Source: Tomocerus qinae (taxonomy: Eukaryota; Arthropoda; Collembola; Entomobryomorpha; Tomoceridae). From it: a stretch of DNA of 64,000 nt. The position numbers and the translations under genes are program-made. The notes beneath the pieces were generated by a model. It was not told where the DNA came from and did not search any database. It saw only the letters and a program-made list of their open reading frames with translations. This document shows positions 22,847-33,924 of this stretch, in pieces. The stretch's first letter is position 1. Each line of letters opens with the position of its first letter. The DNA is taken from assembly GCA_020055645.1 (NCBI GenBank), contig CM034548.1:248001-312000 (forward strand). Reading direction: 5' to 3'.

Positions 22847-23259
22847 GGGACAAAATGACTTCTTTTTAGGGACAAAATGACTTCCTTTTAGGGACAAAAT
22901 GACTTCTTCTTAGGGACAAAATGACTTCTTTTAAGGGACAAAATGACTTCTTTTTAGGGACAAAATGACTTCTTTTTAGGGACAAAATAACTTCTTTTTA
23001 GGGGCAAAACGACTTCTTTTTAGGGACAAAATGACTTCTTTTTAGGGACAAAATGACTTCTTTTTAGGGACAAAATGACTTCTTTTTAGGGACAAAATGA
23101 CTTCTTTTTAGGGACAAAATGACTTCTTTTTAGGGACAAAATGACTTCTTCCTGGGACAAAATGACTTCTTTTTAGGAACAAAATGACTTCTTTTTAGGG
23201 ACGAAATGACTTCTTTCTGGGACAAAATGACATCTTTTAAGGGACAAAATTACTTTTTG
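22847..23259 (+). repeat. 22-bp minisatellite (GGGACAAAATGACTTCTTTT + TA)
   Basis: About 19 tandem units, most differing by one base. The unit's first half, GGACAAAATGACTT, is also present in reverse orientation in the left terminal repeat of the host element (about 21228-21245). The array therefore looks like an expansion of the subterminal repeat on one side only. Confidence 0.93.
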
Positions 23260-23282
23260 TATGGTCCCATAAACCTTTACCC

Positions 23283-24560
23283 ATTGTACATGTAAAGAGT
23301 GGAGGATTTTGGAAATTATGTTCACTATCTCCTCGCTTCTACAGTTTTAAACCGATCATTATGAAACTCCTTGAGGAGCTACTAATGACGACCCAAAACT
23401 TAAAACCTCTTGGGCTTCGATTTTCAATTTTGTTTGTTTTCAAAAAATTTAAAAATTAATTGAAAATTTTACATGTATAAGGAGCCTAGACACAGACTGC
23501 CGTATTACTCGCATAGGTGGCGCATACTATAGTGCTCCGTTAGGGTTGCGAGAAATGAACAGCAGTTCCAATCAACATGAAGTGAAAGAGCAATAGAATT
23601 TTTTGGTACTACGCAGCTTTCATTTTTGAAGGACTGTCAAATCATTAATGACATAAAATAAAATAATCGGGACAATTAAAATATAGGTGATAATCAAAAT
23701 AACGCGAGCAATGACGGGATGATTTAAAATGACGGAGTGATTTAAGACGATAGGGTCACTTGAAATGACGGAGTTATTTCAAATGACGGAATGGTTTAAA
23801 ACGACAGGGTTATTTAAAATGACGAGGTTATGTCATCTGATAGGGCAATGTAAACTGACAGGTTAATTTAAAATGTCTTGGTTATTTAAAATGACGGGGT
23901 TATTTAAAATGAAGAGGTTATTTAAAATGAAGGGGTTATTTAAAATTACGGGGTTATTTAAAATTACGGGGATATTTAAAATTACGGGGATATTTAAAAT
24001 TACGGGGATATTTAAAATTACGGGGATATTTAAAATTACGGGGATATTTAAAATTACGGGGATATTTAAAATTACGGGATTATTTAAAATGACGGGGTTA
24101 TTTAAAATGACGGGGTTATTTAAAATGACGGGGTTATTTAAAATGACGGGGTTATTTAAAATTACGGGGTTATTGAAAATGACGGGGTTATTTAAAATGA
24201 CGGGGTTATTTAAAATGACGGGGTTATTTAAAATTCCTGGGTTATTTAAAATTACCGGGTTATTTAAAATGACGGGGTTATTTAAAATGACGGGGTTATT
24301 TAAAATGACAGGGTTATTGAAAATGACGAGGTTATTTAAAATTCCTGGGTTATTTAAAATTACGGGGTTATTTAAAATTACTGGGTTATTTAAAATTACG
24401 GGGTTATTTAAAATTACGGGGTTATTTAAAATTACGGGGTTATTTAAAATTATGGGGTTATGAAAGGACTTCAAATATTTACTGTAGAAAACATGTTACT
24501 ATTTGGTTAAATTATATATTGAATTTGGAACACTAGTTTAGTTTGGTTGGAGATAAATGT
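23283..24560 (+). repeat. Dispersed repeat C, copy 1, right part
   Basis: It matches 32993-33730 on both sides of an internal array: AATCATTATGAAACT-type start, TATTACTCGCATAGGTGG (TCATTACTCGCATCAGTGG in copy 2), and after the array GAAAGGACTTCAAA.ATTTACTGTAGAA. The internal 18-bp array is greatly expanded here. Confidence 0.88.
23711..24463 (+). repeat. 18-bp minisatellite (GACGGGGTTATTTAAAAT)
   Basis: About 40 units, with local runs of sub-variants (ATTACGGGGATATTTAAA repeated about seven times, then ATGACGGGG types). Both strands are open for about 200 codons (GLFKMT and VILNNP hexapeptides) only because 18 is a multiple of three. The homologous site at 33355-33585 has about a third of the length and is more degenerate. 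Confidence 0.95.
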
Positions 24561-26382
24561 TGCGTGTAAATTCTATAGACATTTAATTACCACATAATTT
24601 TTGCTCTTTACAAGGAAATGAAGTACAATTTAAAAAAAATTTGGTAATTCAGACGTACATACTAAAAATTGCATTTACTTATATGTAAGTAAAAGGTAAG
24701 TACCTACAATACAAGTAAGGTGTAAATTTTTGTTACAGCTAAACGTTGTTCTACAAGCGGTTTTTTATTGCTGTTTTTACAGTAAAATATATTTTATTAC
24801 TATTATAGGAGTAAAACATTACAACCAAAAATAGTACACGACTCAGATACTTAAAAATATAGTAAACCTAAAACTGGTTCACGGCAATTGGCACGTGTTA
24901 CTTTACCTACAGTATTCGCCAATTTGTTGATATATAAGAATCGGCATTTTGATTTCATTTCATTTCTCATTTCAATCGTTGACGTACGAGAGTAAACTGA
25001 CTGCTTTAGTTATGTTCTTTTGTAAAGTGCAGACTGCATATCATATATAAAACAGTCGATTTGACGTCGTAGTCGTCGTCGGTGTCTGCTATGCAAAGCA
25101 CAAGCAGAGTAGAGTATCAGGTGGAGGCAGTCAGTGTATCACTGCAACTGCAATGGTACAGTACAGAAGTAAGTAGGAGGAGTAATGGAGGAAGAGTATG
25201 ATATGTGTGGTGTATGTGCGGCTGTTGCTATGCTGTATTAGTGTGAATTGGTGTGAAAGGGGGACTGGGAGGTTTTTGTTTTCACTTTTGAGGGGAGAGT
25301 ATCTTCTCACTCCAACACTATACTCCCAGCAACACGACAGCCGACTACATACGGCCGACACCCATCAACACGACAGCTGACCATACAGAACCCAACACCC
25401 ACCAACACGATAGCTGACTTCATGGGATTCAACAGAAAACCCAATTTCTAATAACACAAGACCTGACTCCCAAAAACACAAGACTCGACTCCCACTAACA
25501 GAAGATCCTACTATTAACTATCACCAGACAAGACTCCCTTTAACATAATACGACACACAATCAGCAACACAATAGTGGACCACACGGAACCCAAAACTGA
25601 CCAACACGAGAGCTGTCTACATGCGACCCGAAAACCACCACCACGACAGCCAACCACACGGACCCCAAACACCCACTAACACGAAAGCCGACTACATACC
25701 CAACAGAAAACCCGACTCCCACTAATACAAGATTGGATCCTCACCAACGGGTCGGCCGACTCCGACCTCATGATTTATATTGGACATGGCGGCGTGGTGC
25801 GGAAATCAGTTTTAATTTTTTAAACTATATCGTACTCCAATGCATGTAAAAAATAAATTTAATTTCGTTGAACATAATTAACTGAGTCATATCAAACCAC
25901 ATGGTATTTTAATTTGCATAAACAAATTGCATAAGGTAAAAATTAATTAAATTAAACATAGTAGCGTAAGAACACTAAAATAATTATGACATTGTTAATC
26001 AAGGTACGATTCTGACTGAAGGAATTTCAATTTGCCATACAAGCTATGCAAAGTAAAATGAAAAATGTCATTAAATAGATAAACTGTAATAAAAAATTAT
26101 AACTTAGGTAACTACTGTGGAAAATAGGCATCAAACTATTTAACTACAAAGGAGGGATAATATATTTTTTTCATATAGTCGGGAGACGACTCCGAACTAT
26201 ACGTGAGCCGAGTTCCGACTACATGAGTATCAACTCCCAACAAGAGTAGGTTTTAAATTGACGGGTAATTTTACGGTACGTAGAATTTTGAATGATAATT
26301 ATACGGAATTTTGACATAATTTCAGGGGTATAACTTTATGGTGTATGACGGGTAACCTCACGTACCCTTGATGTAAGTACTC
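24561..26382. other. Unassigned sequence with degenerate CCAACACGACAGC-type repeats
   Basis: No gene was recognised. From about 25320 to 25760 a diffuse repeat of 25-45 bp recurs, built around CCAACACGACAGCCGACTAC with many changes. The open frames at 25131-25380 on both strands are short and unassigned. Confidence 0.45.
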
Positions 26383-27117
26383 CTTACACCACTCTATGTT
26401 CTACTTCGTATTGTACTCCACACTTACTCAATATCGTACTCCCAACTTCAAATTGTACTCCACATTTACCCAATATTGCATTCCCAACTTTTATCATATT
26501 ATACTCCACACTTACTCCATATTGTGCTCCACACTTACTCCATATTGCACTCCACACTTACTCCATATTGTACTCCACACTTACTTCATATTGTACTCCA
26601 CACTTATTTCATATTGTACTCCACACTTACTTCATATTGTACTCCACACTTACTTCATATTGTACTCCACACTTACTTCATATTGTACTCCACACTTACT
26701 TCATATTGTACTCCACACTTACTTCATATTGTACTCCCAACTTACTCCATATTGTACTCCATACTTACTCCATATTGTACTCCACACTTACTCCACATGT
26801 ACTCCACACTTACTGCACATATACTCCCCAATTACATATTTTACTCCACATATACTCCCTAATTACATATTTTACTCAACATATACTCCCCACTTATATA
26901 TTCTACTCCAAACTTACCCCATATTATTCTATTCCACACTTACTCCATTCTCACTTACTCCAAATTCTACTCCACGCTTACTCCAAATTCTACTCCACAC
27001 TTACTCCAAATTCTACTCCACACTTACTCCCAATTCTACTCCACACTTACTCTAAATTCTTCTCCACACTTACTCCAAATTCAATTCCACACTTACTCCA
27101 AATTCAACTCCACACAT
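26383..27117 (+). repeat. 23-bp minisatellite (TACTCCACACTTACTTCATA + TTG)
   Basis: About 30 units. The left and centre are nearly perfect; the right third shifts to variants (CCAAATTCTACTCCACACTT). All three plus-strand frames are open for 128-219 codons because the unit contains no stop in any frame, so these are artefacts. Confidence 0.94.
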
Positions 27118-27214
27118 CACACCCCATTGATCAGGATAATTTTAAAGCTTGAAAATTTTGAACTTTTTTAAGGAATGCAAGCGTTCTGTTACTATCCCGT
27201 CCGTAGGACGGGTA

Positions 27215-27530
27215 ACTTAACTAGTTAATGGGTAAGGTGCAGACTGTATATGCTATGCTATGTTAATGGGTAACGTGCAGACTGCATATGCTTTGTTAAT
27301 GGGTAAGTTGCAGACTGCATATACAATGTTGATGGTTGTGGCGCAGACTGCATATGTTATGTTATGTTAATGGGTAAAGTGAAGACTGCATAATATGCTT
27401 TGTTAATGGGTAAGATGCAGACTACATATGCTTTGTTTGTGGGTAAGGTGCAGACTGCATATGCTACGTTAATGGGTAAGGTGCAGACTGCATATTATGT
27501 TTTGTTAATGGGTAGGGTGCAGTGTAGACT
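27215..27530 (+). repeat. About 33-bp repeat (TTAATGGGTAAGGTGCAGAC + TGCATATGCTTTG)
   Basis: Nine or so imperfect units, each with GCAGACTGCATATG and separated by TTAATGGGTAA. A single upstream unit (GTAAAGTGCAGACTGCATAT) occurs at 25022-25042, so the motif predates the array. Confidence 0.88.
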
Positions 27531-28889
27531 GCATTAGCTTTATTTATACTTTTGCTAGGGTAAACTTTATACTGTATTTAGAGTAAAAATTTTACCTATA
27601 TTAGAGTAAATAAAGTTACTTTGATTGGAGTAAAAAATTTACTTCGAACTAAGTAAATCACTTCACTGCGACAAGGATAATCTCTTTACTATATTAAAAA
27701 TAAATCAAATTACTTGTAGCTCTAAGTAAAAGCTTACTTATTTTTAGGATCGATGACTGAAATATTTGATCTATTAGGATATTTTACTGCATCTAGTATA
27801 TACATTTCATAGTGTGTAGGTTCGACAAACATTTTTGTGTATCTCAATGCTTGAGATAATGCTCATGATGTCCGCTATTTTAAATTGTATGAAACGGCGC
27901 TTTATAGAAGTTACTTTCTTCCTGTACACAGCAGAAACGTCTCACTTCGCCTCTGCACCGTTTGTTTCCGCACCTCGTCATAGCACTTTTTTATTTTAAT
28001 TAAGAGCATAGTTAAATGTACTTAAGGACGTAGACTTATCGTAACTTATAGCTTAAGTAATGTGCTATTTAACATACCTATTTTCCCTTATAGTAATAGA
28101 AACTATTAGAACTAATTTAAAGGTTTACAAAAATATATACTGATTTTATTTTAGCTCTAAGCAATTGCCTTAGTGAGTTCTAGGTTAAGGACTGCACGTG
28201 TGTATTAAACGGGGCTTTTGGAAAATATCTCAGAATGGTGCACAATTACTGGTTGGTTATTCGACTGCGTAATGCTTCTTGTTGAAACATTTTCACACAA
28301 TATTGTTGTAAAGAAAATTCCTTAGTACGCAAAATAAAAAATGTGTATACAATAACCATAGATAAGTAAATAAGTCTTTCGTTAACTGTAATAAGATTAG
28401 CTTTTTCTAGTAGATAGAAGTAATTGACATTTTTATGTTCAATTTTATACTAGTTAGCCATAGAATTTACAAAATAACTTGACTTAATCCAATACATTTT
28501 GCTGTAATATTTATCTAAATTTGGCCACTCAAATAAACATAGTAGTGGTGTACCCGCGTTACTTCGTAGATGGGCGTATGTGAGTAGATTTGTAAAATTT
28601 TCGGAAAATACGCAAAACTATATCAAATATAAAACAAGCCCCTGAGCTGAGTACTTTTCTTTGCGTAGAGTGGAGTGAATACTCAACCAGGACTGGTGGA
28701 TATAGTTCGCGCTGACGAAAATTGAAAATCTAAATTCACACTGGTCATTTACACTTATACGAATCTACGAAGGCAGCGGGTATCCCCCTAGTGCAGTGTT
28801 AATTTGTGATTGCAAATTGTTAAGGTTACTAATTTTAGTCGAGCACCAGATGGTTATACCATAATCATAAATAGGTAAACATACGTGTT
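27531..28889. other. Unassigned AT-rich sequence
   Basis: From 27540 to 27745 the motif AGTAAA.TTTACT recurs in both orientations (loose palindromic repeats). The rest shows no gene or repeat that I can support. Confidence 0.35.
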
Positions 28890-29612
28890 AATTAACGGGG
28901 AAACACGAATTTGTATGGTACGCACATGACTTTTGTATGGGAGAGCTAAAAATAGATAGTGTGACTTTGTATGGTGATTTATGACTTTGTATGGCGGTTT
29001 ATGACATTGTATGGCAATGTTGAATATGCATGGTAAGTTAATTTAGCATAATAGGTAACATATATATTGGTAATGTAATGTGGAGGATCATTAAAATAGT
29101 AATTTGTGCTACCTCCTGAAACAGTAACACATTTTAAACTGGCTGGGCAACTCCTACCACCTTTCACACAATCATAATAATTCTGTACTGAAGTTTTGTA
29201 TTCTAAACTTACAAATTTACTTGACCCGGCCATGGTACTTATATTCACTCATCACTCAAATACTGAAAACATGCTAATTTGGAGATAACTTCGGAGCTCA
29301 GAGCATTGTCTTCACTTTATCCACATATAACTAACTGTCCACAACACCTTCAGCATGGTTGTGCAGTTTCTACTTGGGTCTTATCGTTCCACCAATTATT
29401 TTTAAACTTGAATAAATTTACCAACCTACGGTGATATATATCGTGTATCGGTATACTGCGCCTGTTTATATAAAACTATTACCATATATAGTAATTATTT
29501 CCATACAAATTCATTAGGTAAGTCATAACATACCATAAAAAGTCACACTAAATGTCAAAAATTCCTCCATACAAAAGTCATGTGTGCCATACAAATTAAC
29601 TGGCACTCTTAA
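28890..29612. mobile_element. Long-TIR element carrying a FLYWCH-like ORF (probable MULE remnant)
   Basis: The left arm (28890-29005) reads AATTTGTATGGTACGCACAT, then GACTTTTGTATGG and GTGTGACTTTGTATGG. The right arm (29500-29612) is its complement: CCATAAAAAGTCACAC, CCATACAAAAGTCATGTGTG, CCATACAAATT. Arms of about 110 bp around a short ORF fit a Mutator-like element. The outer limits and target duplication are not resolved. Confidence 0.68.
28979..29248 (-). CDS. Short ORF with FLYWCH-like zinc finger pattern (partial)
   Basis: After MNISTMAGSSKF the sequence VSLEYKTSVQNYYDCVKGGR is followed by SCPASLKCVTVSGGS and then NDPPHY. The spacing Y-Y-x-C-x(5)-C-x-A-x-L followed by a downstream His resembles the second half of a FLYWCH zinc finger, which is often fused to MULE transposases and acts in DNA binding. 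Only one of the two expected histidines is clear. The frame then runs into the left terminal repeat. It is probably an isolated N-terminal fragment of a transposase. An unrelated Cys-rich peptide cannot be excluded. Confidence 0.45.
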   Translation of the reverse strand: MNISTMAGSSKFVSLEYKTSVQNYYDCVKGGRSCPASLKCVTVSGGSTNYYFNDPPHYITNIYVTYYAKLTYHAYSTLPYNVINRHTKS

Positions 29613-30229
29613 TTGCCATAGGCCATAGTAAAGACTGCAGATAAACTAACTCGGTAGATTTTAGATTTAGGTTATTTAGATTTTAGGTACGAAAAACTTT
29701 ACGTTAGTAGAGTCAGTTAAAGTTAGACTACCTGTGGTCACACAGCTGCCGTTACTTGACCTACGACAAAGTGATCGCTCGGGAGTGCATTATTGAAAAC
29801 CTTAATTCATTATCGTGTCTTTTTTTAACTAAGATATTTTGACTTTTACATGCAAGATACTTACCATTATATTACTTGACTATGAAGCAAAGCACGTATC
29901 TAGTAGAGGGAGGAGGATGGCGCAGCGCCATTCCCCCTAAATCTGAGAAAAAAAGATTTTTTCCATAAAAGGCCTGAAATTGCAAAAATTGTCTGCTATG
30001 AAGCAATTTTGATTTTATTTTAAACTAGTTGTAACCTACCACAATCATTCAGTCCTAAAAAATTGTAGAAAGATAAGATAAAGATCAACATACAAACGGG
30101 CATGCTATGATTTGCGTATTGAGTAGACAAGTTAAGGGAAAATTTGCTTAGTTGCTTACCAGAGTGCAGCAGATTAACACAGAATGATCTATATAAACCG
30201 ACATACCGAATTTTTCACTGTGCATGTCC
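29613..30229. other. Unassigned sequence, possible degenerate MITE
   Basis: At about 29905-29960 GGAGGATGGCGCAGCGCCATTC-like sequence, followed by CCCCCTAAATCTGAGAAAAA, resembles the ends of the hAT-like MITE family, but I found no partner end or duplication. No gene was seen. Confidence 0.35.
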
Positions 30230-30237
30230 GAACTACG

Positions 30238-30378
30238 CAGGAACAGGTGGGAGGCACCGAAAAAAATATCTTAAAACATTTTAGCAATTTGTTGGATTTT
30301 TAGAAAAGAATCTATTGTTTTTCTCAATTTCAGTGGGGGGGGGGTACGTTCCCTGGTTCCCCCCTCGCTGCCGGCCTG
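30238..30378. mobile_element. 141-bp hAT-like MITE, TSD GAACTACG
   Basis: It starts CAGGAACAGGTGGGAGGCAC and ends CTCGCTGCCGGCCTG. It is flanked by exact GAACTACG (30230-30237 and 30379-30386). A homopolymeric G run lies near the right end. Non-coding. Confidence 0.85.
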
Positions 30379-30534
30379 GAACTACGTGATTATACTGTTG
30401 TAGTGATGTTGAGCTTAATTTAACTCTATACCGTTAAACGTATGAAATGAAAAGTAACGTATGTCCCAAAAATGGGACATGTCATGTCCGTATGTCATTT
30501 ACTCAAAGTCCGACCAAATTGGACTTATGCTGGT

Positions 30535-31533
30535 ACTACCAAACAGCCCAAACCAAAGATTGGTCGCCCAACCCCAAGTACCAAACAGCCCAAACCCAAG
30601 TACCAAACAGAACAGAACAGATTTGACCACCCGGCCCAAAATGCAAAAAAGTGGTCTATTTCCCAAAATGCCTGGGGAGCTAAGAAAAACAACTTGAAAT
30701 GAAAGTTAAAATGGATTTTTTTGAACTTAATAGTCAATGATAATTTTTTGACGTAAATGAATTCAAAATTGCCTAAACATGGGAAAAGCTAATTAAATTT
30801 TTGTGCTTGGGGTTGGGCTGTTAAGCATAAGCTGTTTTTGCATTCCGTAAATCCATCCCCCATACTCTCAATTCGTTCTTGCCTTGGATCTTGGGCTGTT
30901 TGGTACTTGGGCTTGGGGTGTTTGGTTGTTGGATCTTGGGGTGTTTGGTTGTTGGATCTTGGGGTGTTTGGTACTTGGATCTTGGGTTGTTTAGTACTTG
31001 GGTTTAGGCTGTTTGTTACTTGGGTTTTCGCTGTTTGATACTTGGACGTGGGCTGTTTGGTACTTGGGTTTGGGTTGTTTGGTATTTGGGTTGTTTGGTA
31101 CTTGGGCTTGGGTTGTTTGGTACTTAGATTTTGGGCTGTTTGGTACTTGGGCTGTTTGGTACTTGGGTTTGGGCTGTTTGGTACTTGGACTTTGGCTGTT
31201 TGGTACTTGTGCGTTGGCTGTTTGGTACTTGTGCGTTGGCTGTTTGGTACTTGTGCGTTGGCTGTTTGGTACTTAGACTTTGGCTGTTTGGTACTTTGGC
31301 TTGACCTGTTTAGTACTTGGAGTTGGACCGTTTGGTACTTGGGATTGGGTTGTTTGGTACTTGGGCTTAAGTTGTTTGGTACTTGGATTTTGAGCTGTTT
31401 GGTACTTGGATTTTGGGCTGTTTGGTACTTGGGTTTGGGCTGTTAGGTACTTGGACTTTGGCTGTTTGGTACTTTGGCTGGGCCTGTTTAGTACTTGGAG
31501 TTGGGCTGCTTGGTACTTGGGCTAGGGCTGTTT
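30535..31533. repeat. 22-bp minisatellite (TTTGGTACTTGGGTTTGGGC + TG), with a short inverted arm
   Basis: The main array (about 30890-31533) has about 28 imperfect units. At 30535-30612 the same unit occurs in the opposite orientation (GTACCAAACAGCCCAAACCC), so the locus folds back on itself with a 280-bp spacer. Open frames on the plus strand (WYLGLGCLVL repeats) are artefacts. Confidence 0.92.
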
Positions 31534-32857
31534 TGTAGTACTCACTTATGCTACTGGTGAAAGTCTATGTTAATGCTGACCCAAATATAAATGCTGACCC
31601 AATGTACTAAAGGCTGAGGCAAATATAAATTCTGACCCATAGTAAAGGCTGAGGCTAATGTAAAGGTTGATATATTTCCATCTCAGTTATATTCGCACCA
31701 CATATTACATGACTTGTCCCAAATGGGATTTGTCTAATTACTAAACAATGTACAATCCCATTTGAGACATATCATGTATTAAGTTAGTATTTAGGTCCCA
31801 TTTAAATTTTTAAGCCTTTCTTATTCTCCAAATTACTTCAATTAAAAATATAAGCAGAGAAATGCATTTGTGACACAAAAATCAGCGAGGCTATAGTAGG
31901 TTAGGTTATGTTAGCCAAGACATACCTGCTCACAATTAGTGCATAGCAAAGTCATTATTAAAATTCCATTTGGGACATGCCATGTAGTCTAGGTTTAAGT
32001 ATTCAGGGCAATCCTAACATAACTTACGATAGAACATTGTGTAATTATGAGAGGACACTTGACTGACTTGACAACGTGGAAGGGAGAAGGGAGGATTTCC
32101 GAATAGCATGCGAAGTGATCCAGATAGAGATAGTATAATGGAGCAATGTAGTGGAACGTGTCGGTAAAAAGATGTGCGAAGCACAGAGTTGATGAGGAAG
32201 ATATGGATGGAGGACGACGGTTAGTGGTAGTTGACAAGATTGTAAGACAGAGAGTGGCGGATGTCGACAGTCCGAGCAAAAGAATGCTAATGATGATCTG
32301 AGTCTGTGGACTGGAAAGCCGAGATAAACTTTTTCTCTATTTGTCCACTTTTTTGGCAGAGTCCAGTTTCTTATCAATTCCCTTGCATGGACGACTCCAA
32401 AAATTATTTCTGCACAAACAATTCATCCTCACCGATAACCACACACTTCATTTCTCACATTCACTGCTATGCATTGAGTACAATTCAATTGTCCGCCCTT
32501 ACCACTACATCACACCACAATTACACTTGCGAAGTCTAAGGCAACTAAGAGCAGTAAATGTAGTCTACTTATTCGACTGCGCTGCCATATTTACTAGGGA
32601 TAATTTTAATAAATGCACACTACTAAGTTCTCTCATCTTGTGTAGTAGCTATTCCTTCACACGACCCCGTAGGGAAAGCCCTTGCAATAGCTACCAAAAT
32701 TTCCCTTGTAAAATCCCATTTTCTAAATTTCTAAGGTAGAAAAGTAGAGTGGAAAAAATGTAAAGATAAAAGAATATTTTTCGAACCGGAAGCACACATG
32801 CAACTTCGACGGAGGGATCCGAACCAAGTCGATATAATCACTAATAATATTAGTAAT
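31534..32857. other. Unassigned sequence with a recurrent CCCATTTGGGACATG motif
   Basis: Short degenerate ATGCTGACCCAAATATAA repeats lie at 31567-31680. The motif CCCATTTGGGACATGxCATGT, or its complement, occurs near 30468, 31705, 31755 and 31965. The overlapping open frames at 32045-32739 have no recognised motif. The purine-rich stretch 32050-32290 resembles other unassigned GA-rich DNA. Confidence 0.4.
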
Positions 32858-33730
32858 TCAAGTACGTCTAATTACGGTTAGATTTTATTGAAATTTTTAC
32901 TGCATGTACATTTCATAGTCAGAAACTCAAATTAGCATTTTCATAATGCTCGGCTCGTTTTATGATTTTTTGAAAGTCAGATTTTAACATGGAAAGGATA
33001 AGGAAAAACTCAAATTCCAAAACTTCCTCTTACGGTTTTCCACCAATCATTATGAAACTTTTTAGGAGCTGATATTAACCCAAATTTAGATGCCCTAAAA
33101 CTTGGCTTTTCAATTTGTGGATTTCAAAAATTTTTTAAATTATTTGAAATTTTTACATGTATAAAACGCCGAAGAATGGAGTGGCTCATTACTCGCATCA
33201 GTGGCCCAGACTGTAGTTCTCCGCTGTGGGCGCGAGAAATAAAAAGTAGTTTCAATAAAAATGAAAGCAAACAGAAATAGATTTACTTGGTACTATGCAG
33301 CTTTCATCTTTGAATGTCTGTCAAATCAGTTAGTCTGGGTCAATAAACATTTAGGTAATTAAAATAACGCGGTAAAATTAATAACAACGGAATTAATTAA
33401 TTAAAATAACAGGGTGGATTAAAGTAGTAAGATAGACTAAAAACAAATATGATTAAATCTGGCCTTAATTGAAAAAACATGATTGATATTGAGGGGATTA
33501 AAATAATGGGGCAGTGTAAAATGACGGGGTCAATTAAAATGAAGGGGTCATTTAAAATAACGGGGCCATTTAAAATTATGGGGACACTGTTCACAAATTA
33601 AATATATTATTATAAAAATCAGGCGTTAATGAAAGGACTTCAAACATTTACTGTAGAACAAATTTCATTGATTGGTTAAATGATGATGAATTTGATACAC
33701 TATTTTTATGTTGATTCGAAAATTGACTTG
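32858..33730 (+). repeat. Dispersed repeat C, copy 2 (paralogous empty site)
   Basis: Collinear with 21055-21202 plus 23293-24560, but without the 2080-bp insert. At the corresponding point it reads GATTTTAACATGG, a single copy of the duplicated ATTGTACATG target. It contains a short degenerate 18-bp array at 33355-33585. Confidence 0.88.
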
Positions 33731-33847
33731 CAGGGAAAGAAAAAGAGACTTGCAGTGCACGTGAAAGGAACGTCCATGTGTTTTGCTATTTATAGGATCT
33801 GAATCGGTTTTATAGTAAAAGCAAGCTCTCCCTCATCCGCTCCCTGG

Positions 33848-33924
33848 TATAAAAGACGGACCCGAAACTCAAGAAGTCACTCATTTTGGGTCACTCAGTC
33901 GGGCAACTAGTGCCCGACTGAGTG
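33848..33924 (+). promoter_or_regulatory. TATA-box promoter candidate followed by a 14-bp perfect hairpin
   Basis: TATAAAAG at 33848-33855 is followed about 28-31 bp downstream by GTCACTCATT, a plausible arthropod-type initiator. Further on, CACTCAGTCGGGCA pairs with TGCCCGACTGAGTG around a 5-base loop (33892-33924). This could be the start of an LTR or of a Pol II transcript with a structured 5' end. No downstream ORF was recognised. Confidence 0.45.

Larger units (their letters stand above)
21203..23282. mobile_element. 2080-bp TIR element inserted in repeat C, TSD ATTGTACATG
   Basis: It is flanked by ATTGTACATG (21193-21202 and 23283-23292). The ends are inverted repeats of about 40 bp: left GGGGTAAAAGGGGTCATAGA, then AAAAGTCATTTTGTCC; right, as complement, GGGTAAAGGTTTATGGGACC, then AAAAAGTAATTTTGTCC. 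The paralogous locus at 32993 lacks the insert. A 9-10-bp duplication fits Mutator-like transposition. Inside are a tRNA-like sequence, a reversed copy of repeat B, an unassigned open frame (minus, 22463-22819), and the 22-bp array whose unit is part of the terminal repeat. No transposase was recognised. Confidence 0.8.

Noticed and set aside
26396-27152. Three overlapping plus-strand frames of 128-219 codons
   Set aside because: The 23-bp unit lacks stops in all frames, so every frame is open; no start context or domain.
30838-31446. Trp/Leu/Gly-rich frames that could look like membrane proteins
   Set aside because: They translate the 22-bp TTTGGTACTTGGG array and shift with the repeat phase.
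32045-32739. Several overlapping frames of 77-132 codons on both strands
   Set aside because: No motif and mutual overlap on opposite strands; treated as chance.
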